Positions 34,666 to 42,774 of a stretch of 64,000 bases of DNA are shown one piece after another. A program made the position numbers and the translations under genes. This DNA comes from UBA11891 sp003533785 (GTDB taxonomy: Bacteria; Bacteroidota; Bacteroidia; Flavobacteriales; Flavobacteriaceae), in contig CATFEX010000012.1 in the NCBI GenBank assembly GCA_949511625.1, positions 1-64,000 of the forward strand, in the 5' to 3' direction. Under the pieces are notes generated by a model. It saw only the letters and a program-made list of their open reading frames with translations, had not been told where the DNA came from and did no database searches. Position 1 is the stretch's first letter. Each line of letters opens with the position of its first letter.

Positions 34666-36569
34666 CGTTTAAAGGTTTGTATATCAGTATACTGAATGGG
34701 ACTATTTAAAAGTTTTTCTTTTGCAGTTAGAAGTACATAAAAGGGTTGGGATGCCGATTGGAAGTTGACCGCTTGAAAGGCGGCCCATTTTTCTCCTACC
34801 GTATCGATGGACCGGACTCCGCCATTGGGGTTGGGCATGTCAAAGGATTCTTCTTCCGTCAAAGGAGTACGATCGTCTACATAGAGGGAAATCACAATGT
34901 AATTTTCATTCAACAGAGAAAAAACTGTTGGGTTCGACCATACTGTTTCTTCCATTTTTCGGCAATTGATGCAAGCCCAGCCTGTAAAGTCAAGCAGCAT
35001 AGGTTTATTGGCAGCTAAAGCCGCACGACGACCTTCTTCAAAATCTTTGTAACATTCCAAGCCCAAAGGGCAATCTGAGGCTTGAGATTGAAGGGAGTAA
35101 AATTCTGGGGGTGGAAACCCGCTGAGCCCTTTGAGTTTGTTCTCTTGAGAAATCAGTCCATTGCCCAAATAAATCGTAACGGACAGTGCTAGAAAGGCAG
35201 CAAATACACGTCCACGACTCCGGTTCCTTTTGCTTTCTCCAGGGAAACGAAACACGCCAAATAAATAGAGTGTCAGCCCTAGGGCAAGGAGGGTCCAAAT
35301 TCCCACAAAGACCTCTCGTTTCAATACTCCCCAATGCGCCACTAAATCGGCATTGGATAAAAACTTTAGGGCTAAGGCCAGTTCCAAAAACCCAAGTACC
35401 ACTTTCACCGTAATCAACCACCCTCCAGATTGGGGAATGGCCTGCAACCATTTGGGAAAGAGCGCAAAGAAAGCAAAGGGAAAAGCCAAAGCCGTTCCAA
35501 AACCTAGCATCCCATAAGTCAGTTGCAGGGCACCGTTAGAGGTGCTGAGTGAGCCAGCAAGCAAGGATCCCAATATGGGTCCCGTACACGAAAAAGATAC
35601 TAGAGCCAAGGTGAGTGCCATAAAAAAAATACCCCCCGCACCCGACCATTGTGAAGCGGAATCAGAGCGATTGGTCCAGCGGCTGGGTAGGGTGAGTTCG
35701 AAATAGCCAAAAAAGGAAAAAGCAAAAGCCACAAAAACAACAAAAAACACCAAGTTTAAAGTGATGTTGGTTGCAATCGTATTCAGAAATTCAGGATTGA
35801 GATTATCAATCAAATGAAAAGGCACACTCAAGAATCCATAAATCAATACGATAAAGAAGCCATATAACAGGGCCTGTAAACTTCCGTTTTGAGACGGTTC
35901 TTTTTGGTTTATGAAATAAGAAACCGTAAGGGGAATCATCGGGAAAACGCAGGGTGTTAATAAAGCGAGAAGCCCTCCTAAGAGTCCAAGACTAAAAATA
36001 CGCCAAAAGCCCGAATCGGAAGCGGCAATCTCATCTTCCAAGAGTGCAGTATTTTGAAGATTTAATTGCAAAGAATTTATACGTTCATTATTGTAGTCAC
36101 TAAAGCTGGTTGCCTCTACGATAATCTCACCTGACCGTGCGAGTTGAAAAGTCTCAGTTCGAAAAATGCAGAGCTTGTCATCGCAGGCTTGATAATTAAT
36201 TTCGCCTTGAATTCGATCGCTGATATTCGAAGCAAATTGAAACGTTTGAGTGAAGATGGCTTCCTTTTCAAAATAGGTGAGATCCATTTCAAAAACAGGG
36301 TCAAAGGCGGTCTTGCTTTCCGATTCTTCTACGGAGCCCAACAGACGAATTTCTTCCTTGGTTTTGGTATAGATAAATTCGGTTGGAATTGCTCCTTCTG
36401 GATTGGAGAATTGGGAATACAAATGCCAGTTTTCATCTAGGGTTGCTCGATGCTGTATTTGGTAAGTGATGCTGTCGATTGCCTTTAGCTCATGTGACCA
36501 TTTTACAGGGGTTTGAGCCACCACCACACTTGCCCAAAAAAGAAGAAACGAGGCAAAAATCTTTTTCAT
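34629..36569 (-). CDS. dsbD: Thiol:disulfide interchange protein DsbD
   Basis: DsbD carries electrons from cytoplasmic thioredoxin to periplasmic proteins. The 646-aa protein has a signal peptide (FASFLLFWASVVVAQ), an N-terminal periplasmic domain with the Cys pair in INYQACDDKLCIF near 144-156, eight hydrophobic segments with LTPCVFPMIPLTVSYF near 204-219 and SFSCTGPILGSLLAG near 329-343 (membrane Cys pair), and a C-terminal thioredoxin domain with DFTGWACINCRKMEE near 528-542. It sits between tilS and the TonB receptor and overlaps both, suggesting one transcript. Confidence 0.94.
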   Translation of the reverse strand: MKKIFASFLLFWASVVVAQTPVKWSHELKAIDSITYQIQHRATLDENWHLYSQFSNPEGAIPTEFIYTKTKEEIRLLGSVEESESKTAFDPVFEMDLTYFEKEAIFTQTFQFASNISDRIQGEINYQACDDKLCIFRTETFQLARSGEIIVEATSFSDYNNERINSLQLNLQNTALLEDEIAASDSGFWRIFSLGLLGGLLALLTPCVFPMIPLTVSYFINQKEPSQNGSLQALLYGFFIVLIYGFLSVPFHLIDNLNPEFLNTIATNITLNLVFFVVFVAFAFSFFGYFELTLPSRWTNRSDSASQWSGAGGIFFMALTLALVSFSCTGPILGSLLAGSLSTSNGALQLTYGMLGFGTALAFPFAFFALFPKWLQAIPQSGGWLITVKVVLGFLELALALKFLSNADLVAHWGVLKREVFVGIWTLLALGLTLYLFGVFRFPGESKRNRSRGRVFAAFLALSVTIYLGNGLISQENKLKGLSGFPPPEFYSLQSQASDCPLGLECYKDFEEGRRAALAANKPMLLDFTGWACINCRKMEETVWSNPTVFSLLNENYIVISLYVDDRTPLTEEESFDMPNPNGGVRSIDTVGEKWAAFQAVNFQSASQPFYVLLTAKEKLLNSPIQYTDIQTFKRWLQQGWDAFQE

Positions 36570-37864
36570 TGAGTAAAGGTAAGTAAAACTCCTTCAGAAC
36601 TTTTTGGAGCACACACAAATTTTCGGTTGCAGCGTTTGCCCACTACCCATATTACTTCTTGTTCTTTGCAAAGCAACCATTGGTTCTCTTTTTGCTGCTG
36701 AGAATATTTTTCATCCTTGAAGTATTTACTAATGGATTTTTTTCCCGTCATACCCGTGGGATAGAAAAAATCGCCTTGTTGTCGGCGGCGCAGCTGAAGG
36801 GGAAAATGAATTTGACGGCTATCCAAATAGGCTTGGTGGGGTTCCAAAAGAGTGGGTGGAACAATGGTCTGTTCAATACTTAAGGGAAGTGATTCTAGAT
36901 CGGCCCAATTGCGAAGGGAATAACTGATCCATTCTTTGGATTCAGTGCGTTCCAATTGCAGGTGTTGGCGTTCACGCTGCAGCTTATGAGTTTCAGAAAA
37001 TAGTGCTTTCCCGGAAGTTGCTCCCAATAATTTTTCTACTTCCTTGGCATGAAATCCAAAGGGAGAAAAAAGTTCATGGGATAAAAACGCTAGGTGGGAG
37101 TGCTTCTGTAGAGGGGTCACCTCCACCCGAATTCCTTTTGTGGTTTCTTTCCAATACTGTTTTTTCCATTGTGCAATCCCATCGGTGACAAAAGCCTGTT
37201 GTTGCGTATTCCAATTAAGTGTCTTCTGAAATTGAGATGCCCATTGCGGATATTCTTTCACCAAAGCTGGAGTTATAAGATGGCGTACTCGATTTCGTTG
37301 ATAGGTATCCGTTGCATTGGAGCTATCTTCACACCAATTTAAATTTTGAGTATGGGCATAGTCTATAATTTGTCTTTTGGTAAATGGCAATAAAGGCCGT
37401 TGCACTTTTCCCTGTTGGTGGGGAATCCCTAACAGACCCTTAGGCCCTGTAGCACGCAAGCTATTCATTAAAAAAGTCTCCAATTGATCGTTGAGATGGT
37501 GGGCTGTAAGTATGGCATCAAACTGATGTTCATTGGCCAATTGGTCGAACCATTGGTAGCGCAACTCCCGCGCTGCCATCTGTATGGAAAGGCCTTTATC
37601 ATCGGCATACTTTTGAGTTTCAAAATAATGGTTATAAAACGGGAGCTGGTGTTGCTGAGCCCAATCTTCGAGAAAAAGAATTTCTCGATCGGCTTCTTTT
37701 CGCAATTGAAAATGACAATAGGCAATAGAAAAAGGAATCTCAAGGCGCTTCAATAAATCTGATAATACCATACTGTCTACTCCTGAACTATTGGCTATCA
37801 GTACATTCTGGCCAAATAAATCAGGGAATTTATTACGGATATGTAATTCAAACTCCTTTTTCAC
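36566..37864 (-). CDS. tilS: tRNA(Ile)-lysidine synthase
   Basis: TilS attaches lysine to C34 of tRNA-Ile(CAU), so that it reads AUA. The 432-aa protein has an N-terminal PP-loop ATPase domain: VLIANSSGVDSMVLSDLL at 21-38, AYCHFQLRKEADREILFLEDWA near 48-70, and LTAHHLNDQLETFLMNSLRATGPKGLLGIP split over 118-148. The C-terminal domains end with WVVGKRCNRKF. The start is a GTG at 37864, because the only nearby ATG is out of frame. Oddly the PP-loop reads SSGVDS, not SGGxDS. Its stop overlaps dsbD by 4 bases. Confidence 0.92.
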   Translation of the reverse strand: MKKEFELHIRNKFPDLFGQNVLIANSSGVDSMVLSDLLKRLEIPFSIAYCHFQLRKEADREILFLEDWAQQHQLPFYNHYFETQKYADDKGLSIQMAARELRYQWFDQLANEHQFDAILTAHHLNDQLETFLMNSLRATGPKGLLGIPHQQGKVQRPLLPFTKRQIIDYAHTQNLNWCEDSSNATDTYQRNRVRHLITPALVKEYPQWASQFQKTLNWNTQQQAFVTDGIAQWKKQYWKETTKGIRVEVTPLQKHSHLAFLSHELFSPFGFHAKEVEKLLGATSGKALFSETHKLQRERQHLQLERTESKEWISYSLRNWADLESLPLSIEQTIVPPTLLEPHQAYLDSRQIHFPLQLRRRQQGDFFYPTGMTGKKSISKYFKDEKYSQQQKENQWLLCKEQEVIWVVGKRCNRKFVCAPKSSEGVLLTFTQ

Positions 37865-37868
37865 ATAT

Positions 37869-37876
37869 CAAAATTA
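37869..37876 (-). promoter_or_regulatory. -7 box of tilS promoter
   Basis: The minus strand reads TAATTTTG, a perfect TAnnTTTG, with TTC 19 bases upstream. It is only 4 bases from the GTG start of tilS, so the transcript would be leaderless. Confidence 0.45.
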
Positions 37877-37932
37877 CGGAATTATCAATGCTTTTGAAGC
37901 CATGGTGAAAGAATGATAAAAATCTAGTGGTA

Positions 37933-37965
37933 TTTGGAAAAGAAGCAACAATGCCTTTATATTTG
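37933..37965 (+). promoter_or_regulatory. Promoter of the arginine operon
   Basis: TTTG at 37933-37936 and TATATTTG at 37958-37965 are 21 bases apart and match both Bacteroidetes boxes exactly. Transcription should begin about 4-5 bases later, at or next to the GTG of the leader ORF. Confidence 0.65.
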
Positions 37966-37969
37966 CACT

Positions 37970-38041
37970 GTGCAAACACGCGTTATACATACACACTATA
38001 CTTTTCCGGTTCGTCGCCCGCGTCGTCGCCCCTTGGGGTAA
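37970..38041 (+). CDS. Putative arginine leader peptide
   Basis: Starting at GTG 37970, a 23-residue ORF reads MQTRVIHTHYTFPV (1-14) then RRPRRRPLG (15-23) and stops at TAA. Five of the six residues 15-20 are Arg, encoded CGT CGC (CCG) CGT CGT CGC. It sits directly between a strong promoter and the arginine operon, 79 bases before the first gene. This is the layout of a ribosome-stalling attenuator. CCGGTTC inside the leader (38006-38012) and CCGGTTC after it (38070-38076) can each pair with GGGAACC (38054-38060), giving two exclusive hairpins. Eight T follow at 38095-38102. The start codon is uncertain because no ATG is in frame. Confidence 0.65.
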   Translation: MQTRVIHTHYTFPVRRPRRRPLG

Positions 38042-38102
38042 TCTCTCTATTATGGGAACCTAGGTGCGTCCGGTTCTTTACTCGTCCTTCTCAATTTTTT
38101 TT
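38042..38102 (+). promoter_or_regulatory. Possible arginine attenuator RNA
   Basis: After the leader stop, GGGAACC (38054-38060) can pair with GGTTCTT (38072-38078) as five Watson-Crick plus two G-U pairs. It can alternatively pair with GGTTC inside the leader (38008-38012). A run of eight T at 38095-38102 lies 16 bases after the stem, farther than in a classic terminator. Confidence 0.4.
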
Positions 38103-38120
38103 ATCATTCAATCCCTCCCA

Positions 38121-38702
38121 ATGGAGATTTTAATTGCACGTTCAAAACATATAAAATACGCCCAAGCCATCAGCGAAGAAATTGATGCTTCGGCAAAAGT
38201 TCGCGGAACCGGAATCGCTCGTAGGTCCCCAGAATACATTGCTTCCAAAATGGAAAAACAGCAGGCTATTATTGCCCTTTCCGAGGGGCAAATTGCTGGT
38301 TTTTGCTATATTGAAGTCTGGGGACAAGGCCAGTATTTGGCTCATTCAGGTCTTATTGTTTTTCCAAAATATAGAGGAAATGGCTTGGCCAAAATCATTA
38401 AGAAAAAAACATTAGAGTATTCACAAAAGTGCTATCCTGAAGCCAAAATATTCGGTATTACTACGGGGAAAGCCGTCATGAAAATCAACTCGGACTTGGG
38501 TTATAAACCCGTTCACTTTTCGGAACTCACCGACGATTTGGAGTTTTGGAAGGGATGTCAAAGTTGTAAAAACTACGATGTATTGATCCGAACCGAACGA
38601 ACCATGTGCCTGTGCACAGGTATGCTCTATGAAGGACCCAAAAAAGGAACGTCTAAAAAATCAAATTGGAAAAAGCTTTTTTCCACTAAAAAACGATCAT
38701 GA
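38121..38702 (+). CDS. GNAT-family acyltransferase, candidate glutamate N-acyltransferase of arginine synthesis
   Basis: This 193-aa acyl-CoA N-acyltransferase has the GNAT core AIIALSEGQIAGFCYIEVW near 49-67 and HSGLIVFPKYRGNGLAKIIKKK near 75-96 with the CoA-binding RGNGLA loop. Beyond the core a tail carries GCQSC (Cys146 and Cys149) and MCLC (Cys163 and Cys165), a possible zinc site. It is the first gene of the arginine operon, and no argA or argJ is present, so N-acetyl- or N-succinylglutamate synthesis is the natural inference. The ATG at 38121 follows the leader region; its stop overlaps argG by 4 bases. Confidence 0.75.
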   Translation: MEILIARSKHIKYAQAISEEIDASAKVRGTGIARRSPEYIASKMEKQQAIIALSEGQIAGFCYIEVWGQGQYLAHSGLIVFPKYRGNGLAKIIKKKTLEYSQKCYPEAKIFGITTGKAVMKINSDLGYKPVHFSELTDDLEFWKGCQSCKNYDVLIRTERTMCLCTGMLYEGPKKGTSKKSNWKKLFSTKKRS

Positions 38703-39883
38703 AAAAACTTGTATTGGCCTATAGTGGCGGTCTCGATACTTCTTACTGCCTGAGAAGTCTTTCCCAAAAAGACTTTGATGTTCATGCTGTAAGTGTAAAT
38801 ACGGGAGGCTTTAGCCCAGAAGAAGTCAAAGAAATGAAAGTCAAAGCACTCGCTTTGGGTGCTTCCCATTATGAGAATATTGATGCTTTGGATAGTTACT
38901 ACCTGCGTATTGTGCAATTTCTCTTGTATGGAAATATTCTTCGTAACGGTACCTATCCTTTATCCGTATCCGCAGAACGAATTGTTCAGGGCTTAGATAT
39001 TATAGCCTATGCCCAAAAAATTGGAGCAGACGCGATTGCACACGGAAGTACAGGTGCAGGCAATGACCAAGTGCGTTTTGATATGATCTTTCAAATCCTG
39101 GCCCCAAATATTGAAATCATCACCCCCATTCGCGATCAGCAATTATCCCGACAAGAAGAAATTGACTATCTGAAAAAAGAAGGTTTTGAAATGTCTTGGG
39201 AGAAAGCAAAGTACTCCATCAACCAAGGTCTTTGGGGAACCAGTGTGGGCGGAGCCGAAACGCTTACCTCACACCAAAACTTACCTGAAGAGGCGTATCC
39301 ATCCCCATTGGTGCGAAACGATTCTCTAAAAATAGAAATCACTTTTGAAAGAGGACAGGCCGTTGCTATAGACGGTAAGGAAGACTCCCCTGTTGCTGTC
39401 ATCCAACAGCTGCAAGCCCTTGCTGCTCCATTTGCTATCGGCCGCGATATTCATGTGGGCGACACCATTGTGGGTATCAAAGGGCGGGTGGGCTTTGAGG
39501 CAGCCGCCCCAATTATATTAATCAAAGCCCATCAATTGCTGGAAAAACATACCTTAAGTAAATGGCAACTTTTCCAAAAAGAACAGCTGGGTCAATTCTA
39601 TGGTATGCAACTCCACGAAGGACATTATTTGGATCCTGTGATGCGGGATATAGAAGCCTTTCTTTTGTCCAGTCAGCAAACCGTTAGTGGTCGTGTTGCT
39701 GTACAGCTTCACCCCTACCGATTTGAGCTGGAAGGCATTCGTTCCGATAACGATCTGATGCAAGCCAAGTTTGGCAGCTATGGAGAAATGAATACGGCAT
39801 GGAACGCCGAGGAAGCCAAAGGTTTTATCAAAGTGCTGGCCACCGCATCTAAAGTGTATCACTCTGTAAATAAAAAACTATGA
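38699..39883 (+). CDS. argG: Argininosuccinate synthase
   Basis: ArgG joins citrulline and aspartate with ATP. The 394-aa protein starts with the PP-loop LVLAYSGGLDTSYCLRSL near 4-21, followed by HGSTGAGNDQVRFDMIF near 117-133, PIRDQQLSRQEEIDYLKKEG near 144-163, and SINQGLWGTSVGG near 175-187. It overlaps the preceding GNAT gene by ATGA and argC by ATGA, so the operon is tightly coupled. Confidence 0.96.
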   Translation: MKKLVLAYSGGLDTSYCLRSLSQKDFDVHAVSVNTGGFSPEEVKEMKVKALALGASHYENIDALDSYYLRIVQFLLYGNILRNGTYPLSVSAERIVQGLDIIAYAQKIGADAIAHGSTGAGNDQVRFDMIFQILAPNIEIITPIRDQQLSRQEEIDYLKKEGFEMSWEKAKYSINQGLWGTSVGGAETLTSHQNLPEEAYPSPLVRNDSLKIEITFERGQAVAIDGKEDSPVAVIQQLQALAAPFAIGRDIHVGDTIVGIKGRVGFEAAAPIILIKAHQLLEKHTLSKWQLFQKEQLGQFYGMQLHEGHYLDPVMRDIEAFLLSSQQTVSGRVAVQLHPYRFELEGIRSDNDLMQAKFGSYGEMNTAWNAEEAKGFIKVLATASKVYHSVNKKL

Positions 39884-40851
39884 AAAAGGTTGGCATCATA
39901 GGAGGGTCTGGAATCACTGGAGGTGAATTGATTCGCTTGGTTTTAAATCATCCTGGTTTATCTCTGGACTTTGTCTACTCTACCACCCGCCCGGGAACAC
40001 GCTTAGCAGAAACGCATTCAGATTTGTTGGGACAAACAACGCTTTGTTTTTCCGATAAGGTAAATCCCGAAGTAGAAGCGGTTTTCCTGTGCTTAGGGCA
40101 CGGCCATTCCAAGCCTTTTTTGGAGGCACACCATTTTAGTGATACCACTGTGATTATTGACTTGAGTAATGAATTCCGCCTCCAAAAGGAAGCGAACTTC
40201 CAGAGTGAGTCATTTGTCTATGGTTTGCCAGAGTATCAAAGAGAACGAATTCAACAAGCCCGTTGCATTGCTAACCCAGGGTGTTTTGCCACGGCCATAC
40301 AGCTAGCCTTGCTCCCTTTGGCTCATCATCAATCGATAAACAATTCGGTTCATATCAATGCAGTGACTGGCAGTACGGGAGCCGGTGTGGGACTGAGTCC
40401 TACCACACACTTCAGTTGGCGGAATCAGAATGTGAGTTGGTATAAACCCTTTACGCACCAGCATTTGGATGAAATTGAAGAGACCTTATTTTCTAAGCAA
40501 GAGGCTCGAGAACTTCTCTTCCTCCCCCAACGAGGAAACTTTACCCGAGGGATTTTTGCCACTGCTTACACTCGTTATGATGGCAGTCTTCAGGAGGTAC
40601 AAGACTTGTTTGAAAACTATTATGAAAACCATCCTTTTACACAGGTCTCCCAAAAAGAGGTGCATCTAAAACAAGTTATCAATACCAATCAATGCCATAT
40701 CCATTTGCACCAACACCAAGACTACTTACTCATTACTTCTGTGCTCGACAATCTTCTAAAAGGAGCTTCGGGCCAAGCCCTGCAAAACCTTAACTTGATT
40801 ATGGGTTGGGAAGAAACTCTAGGGCTTCAACTAAAAGCAACCCACTATTAA
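39880..40851 (+). CDS. argC: N-acetyl(or N-succinyl)-gamma-glutamyl-phosphate reductase
   Basis: ArgC reduces the acyl-glutamyl phosphate to the semialdehyde with NADPH. The 323-aa protein has VGIIGGSGITGGELIRLVLNHP near 3-24, the catalytic Cys in ARCIANPGCFATAIQLALLPL near 127-147, and NAVTGSTGAGVG near 159-170. The acyl group depends on the pathway variant. It lies between argG and proC, 10 bases before proC. Confidence 0.95.
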   Translation: MKKVGIIGGSGITGGELIRLVLNHPGLSLDFVYSTTRPGTRLAETHSDLLGQTTLCFSDKVNPEVEAVFLCLGHGHSKPFLEAHHFSDTTVIIDLSNEFRLQKEANFQSESFVYGLPEYQRERIQQARCIANPGCFATAIQLALLPLAHHQSINNSVHINAVTGSTGAGVGLSPTTHFSWRNQNVSWYKPFTHQHLDEIEETLFSKQEARELLFLPQRGNFTRGIFATAYTRYDGSLQEVQDLFENYYENHPFTQVSQKEVHLKQVINTNQCHIHLHQHQDYLLITSVLDNLLKGASGQALQNLNLIMGWEETLGLQLKATHY

Positions 40852-40861
40852 TTTTTCACTT

Positions 40862-41656
40862 ATGAGAATCGCTATTATCGGAACTGGAAATTTAGGACTC
40901 AGCATTGCCAAAGGCATTGTATTGAACCAAACGCACACTTCTCTCTATTTAACCAAACGCAATCTCGCTGCCATTGAGAAATGGAAAGACTATGAAGCAG
41001 TGACACTAACAACCGACAACAGAGAAGCGGTTCAGAATTCGGATATTCTCATTTTTGCAGTACAACCCAATCAATTGGAAGAAATTCTAACAGAGGTTAG
41101 GGATTTGTTTACTGAAAAGCATGTATTGATATCTACCATCACAGGATTTAAAATCAGCAGAATGGAGGGTATTGTAGGGGCTGATTATCCGATTATCCGT
41201 TCCATGCCTAATACAGCTATTGCTGTTGGAAAGTCCATGACCTGCCTCTGTTCCAACACCAAGGGAGAAAAAAGAGTCGCTATTGCCGAAGCCATTTTCA
41301 ATGCATTGGGAACCACCATTGCCATTGAAGAAGAACATATGCAAGCAGCTACTGTAATTTGTGCCAGTGGAATTGCTTTTTGGATGCGATTGATTCGTGC
41401 TACTACCCAGGGAGGTGTTCAGCTTGGTTTTGATGCTGAAATTGCCATGAAAATGTCCATGCAAACCGCTTTGGGGGCAGCGAGTCTATTAATTGAAACA
41501 AACTCCCATCCCGAACAAGAAATCGATCGAGTGACCACGCCTAGAGGATGTACAATCACGGGCTTAAACGAAATGGAACACCAAGGTTTAAGTAGTTCTC
41601 TGATTAGAGGGCTCAATGCATCCTTTGAAAAAATCAATGAAATTTCAAAATCATGA
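40862..41656 (+). CDS. proC: ProC-like pyrroline-5-carboxylate reductase, divergent
   Basis: ProC normally reduces pyrroline-5-carboxylate to proline. The 264-aa protein has the N-terminal Rossmann motif IAIIGTGNLGLSIAKGI near 3-19, AVQPNQLEEIL near 66-76, and RSMPNTAIAVGKSMT near 113-127. The conserved SGSGPAY turn of classic ProC appears as CASGIAFWMRLIRA (167-180), and SPGGTT appears as TPRGCTITGL (226-235), so this is a divergent subgroup. Its place inside the arginine operon, overlapping argD by 4 bases, is typical of Bacteroidetes but the reason is unclear. It may be the cell's proline enzyme or act on an arginine intermediate. Confidence 0.85.
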   Translation: MRIAIIGTGNLGLSIAKGIVLNQTHTSLYLTKRNLAAIEKWKDYEAVTLTTDNREAVQNSDILIFAVQPNQLEEILTEVRDLFTEKHVLISTITGFKISRMEGIVGADYPIIRSMPNTAIAVGKSMTCLCSNTKGEKRVAIAEAIFNALGTTIAIEEEHMQAATVICASGIAFWMRLIRATTQGGVQLGFDAEIAMKMSMQTALGAASLLIETNSHPEQEIDRVTTPRGCTITGLNEMEHQGLSSSLIRGLNASFEKINEISKS

Positions 41657-42774
41657 AGCTATTTGAGGTCTATCCGCTGTATGATGTCCAGCCCACTCGT
41701 GCAAAGGATGTCTATGTGTATGATGCTGAGGGAACCGCTTACTTAGACCTCTACGGAGGGCATGCGGTGATTTCAATTGGGCATAGCCACCCACACTATG
41801 TTCAGAGTTTACATGAACAACTGGACAACATCGCTTTCTATTCCAATGCCATTCAAAATCCTTGGCAACAAAAATTGGCTGATGCCATAGGCGAACATTC
41901 CTGTCTGCACGATTACCAGCTTTTTATGTGTAGCTCTGGAGCAGAAGCCATTGAAAATGCATTGAAGATGGCTTCATTCCATACTGGTAAAAAACGTGTA
42001 TTAGCTTTTAAAGGAGCTTTTCATGGACGGACCTCAGCCGCTGTAGCCGTAACCGATAATCAAAAAATTATCGCTCCTCTGAATGCACAGCAAGCCGTTT
42101 GTTTTGTCCCTTTTGAGGATCATCAAGCGGTAGAAAAAGAGCTTCAAAAAGGAGACGTGTGTGCTGTGATTTTTGAACCCATTCAAGGCGTTGGTGGATT
42201 GGATACTCCTTCCAAGGAATTTATTATCCAATTGGAACGTTTGTGTCAACACTATAATACCTGTCTAATTGCCGATGAGGTTCAGTCTGGCTTTTCTCGA
42301 TCAGGTACTTTTTTTGCTTTTCAAAATACGTCCATCAAACCCCATATCATTACAATGGCCAAAGGCATGGGTAATGGATTCCCCGTGGGAGGTATTCTCA
42401 TTCACCCCGACCTTAAAGCACAATATGGACTTTTAGGGACTACTTTCGGAGGGAATCACCTTGCTTGTCGTGCGGCGCTAGCCGTACTGGACGTCTTGAA
42501 ACGAGACAAACTTCAAGAACACGCAAGTCAAATGGAACAGTATTTTAGAGAAAAAGCTGCTCAAATTTCAGGGGTAAAAATAAAGGGACGTGGCTTAATG
42601 CTTGGATTGGAGTTCGACTTTGAAGTAGGTCCCCTACGAAAACGACTCATTCACGAAAAACATATTTTTACCGGTGGTAGTAGTAATAAAAAAGTATTGC
42701 GTATCCTGCCACCCTTAACAGTACAAACGGAACATTTTGATGCCTTTTTTACCGCTTTACACGATGTATTATGA
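41653..42774 (+). CDS. argD: Acetylornithine (or succinylornithine) aminotransferase
   Basis: This PLP-dependent class III aminotransferase converts the acyl-glutamate semialdehyde to acylornithine. The 373-aa protein has LYGGHAVISIGHSHPHYV near 33-50, MCSSGAEAIENALKMA near 92-107, IFEPIQGVGG near 174-183, LIADEVQSGFSRSG near 205-218, and the PLP lysine in ITMAKGMGNGFPVGG near 233-247. It overlaps both proC and argF' by 4 bases. Confidence 0.95.
   Translation: MKLFEVYPLYDVQPTRAKDVYVYDAEGTAYLDLYGGHAVISIGHSHPHYVQSLHEQLDNIAFYSNAIQNPWQQKLADAIGEHSCLHDYQLFMCSSGAEAIENALKMASFHTGKKRVLAFKGAFHGRTSAAVAVTDNQKIIAPLNAQQAVCFVPFEDHQAVEKELQKGDVCAVIFEPIQGVGGLDTPSKEFIIQLERLCQHYNTCLIADEVQSGFSRSGTFFAFQNTSIKPHIITMAKGMGNGFPVGGILIHPDLKAQYGLLGTTFGGNHLACRAALAVLDVLKRDKLQEHASQMEQYFREKAAQISGVKIKGRGLMLGLEFDFEVGPLRKRLIHEKHIFTGGSSNKKVLRILPPLTVQTEHFDAFFTALHDVL

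Noticed and set aside
37927..38133. 68-codon plus-strand ORF across the arg leader
   Set aside because: Its start lies upstream of the -7 box, so it would not be transcribed from the arg promoter. The overlapping Arg-rich frame is a better explanation.
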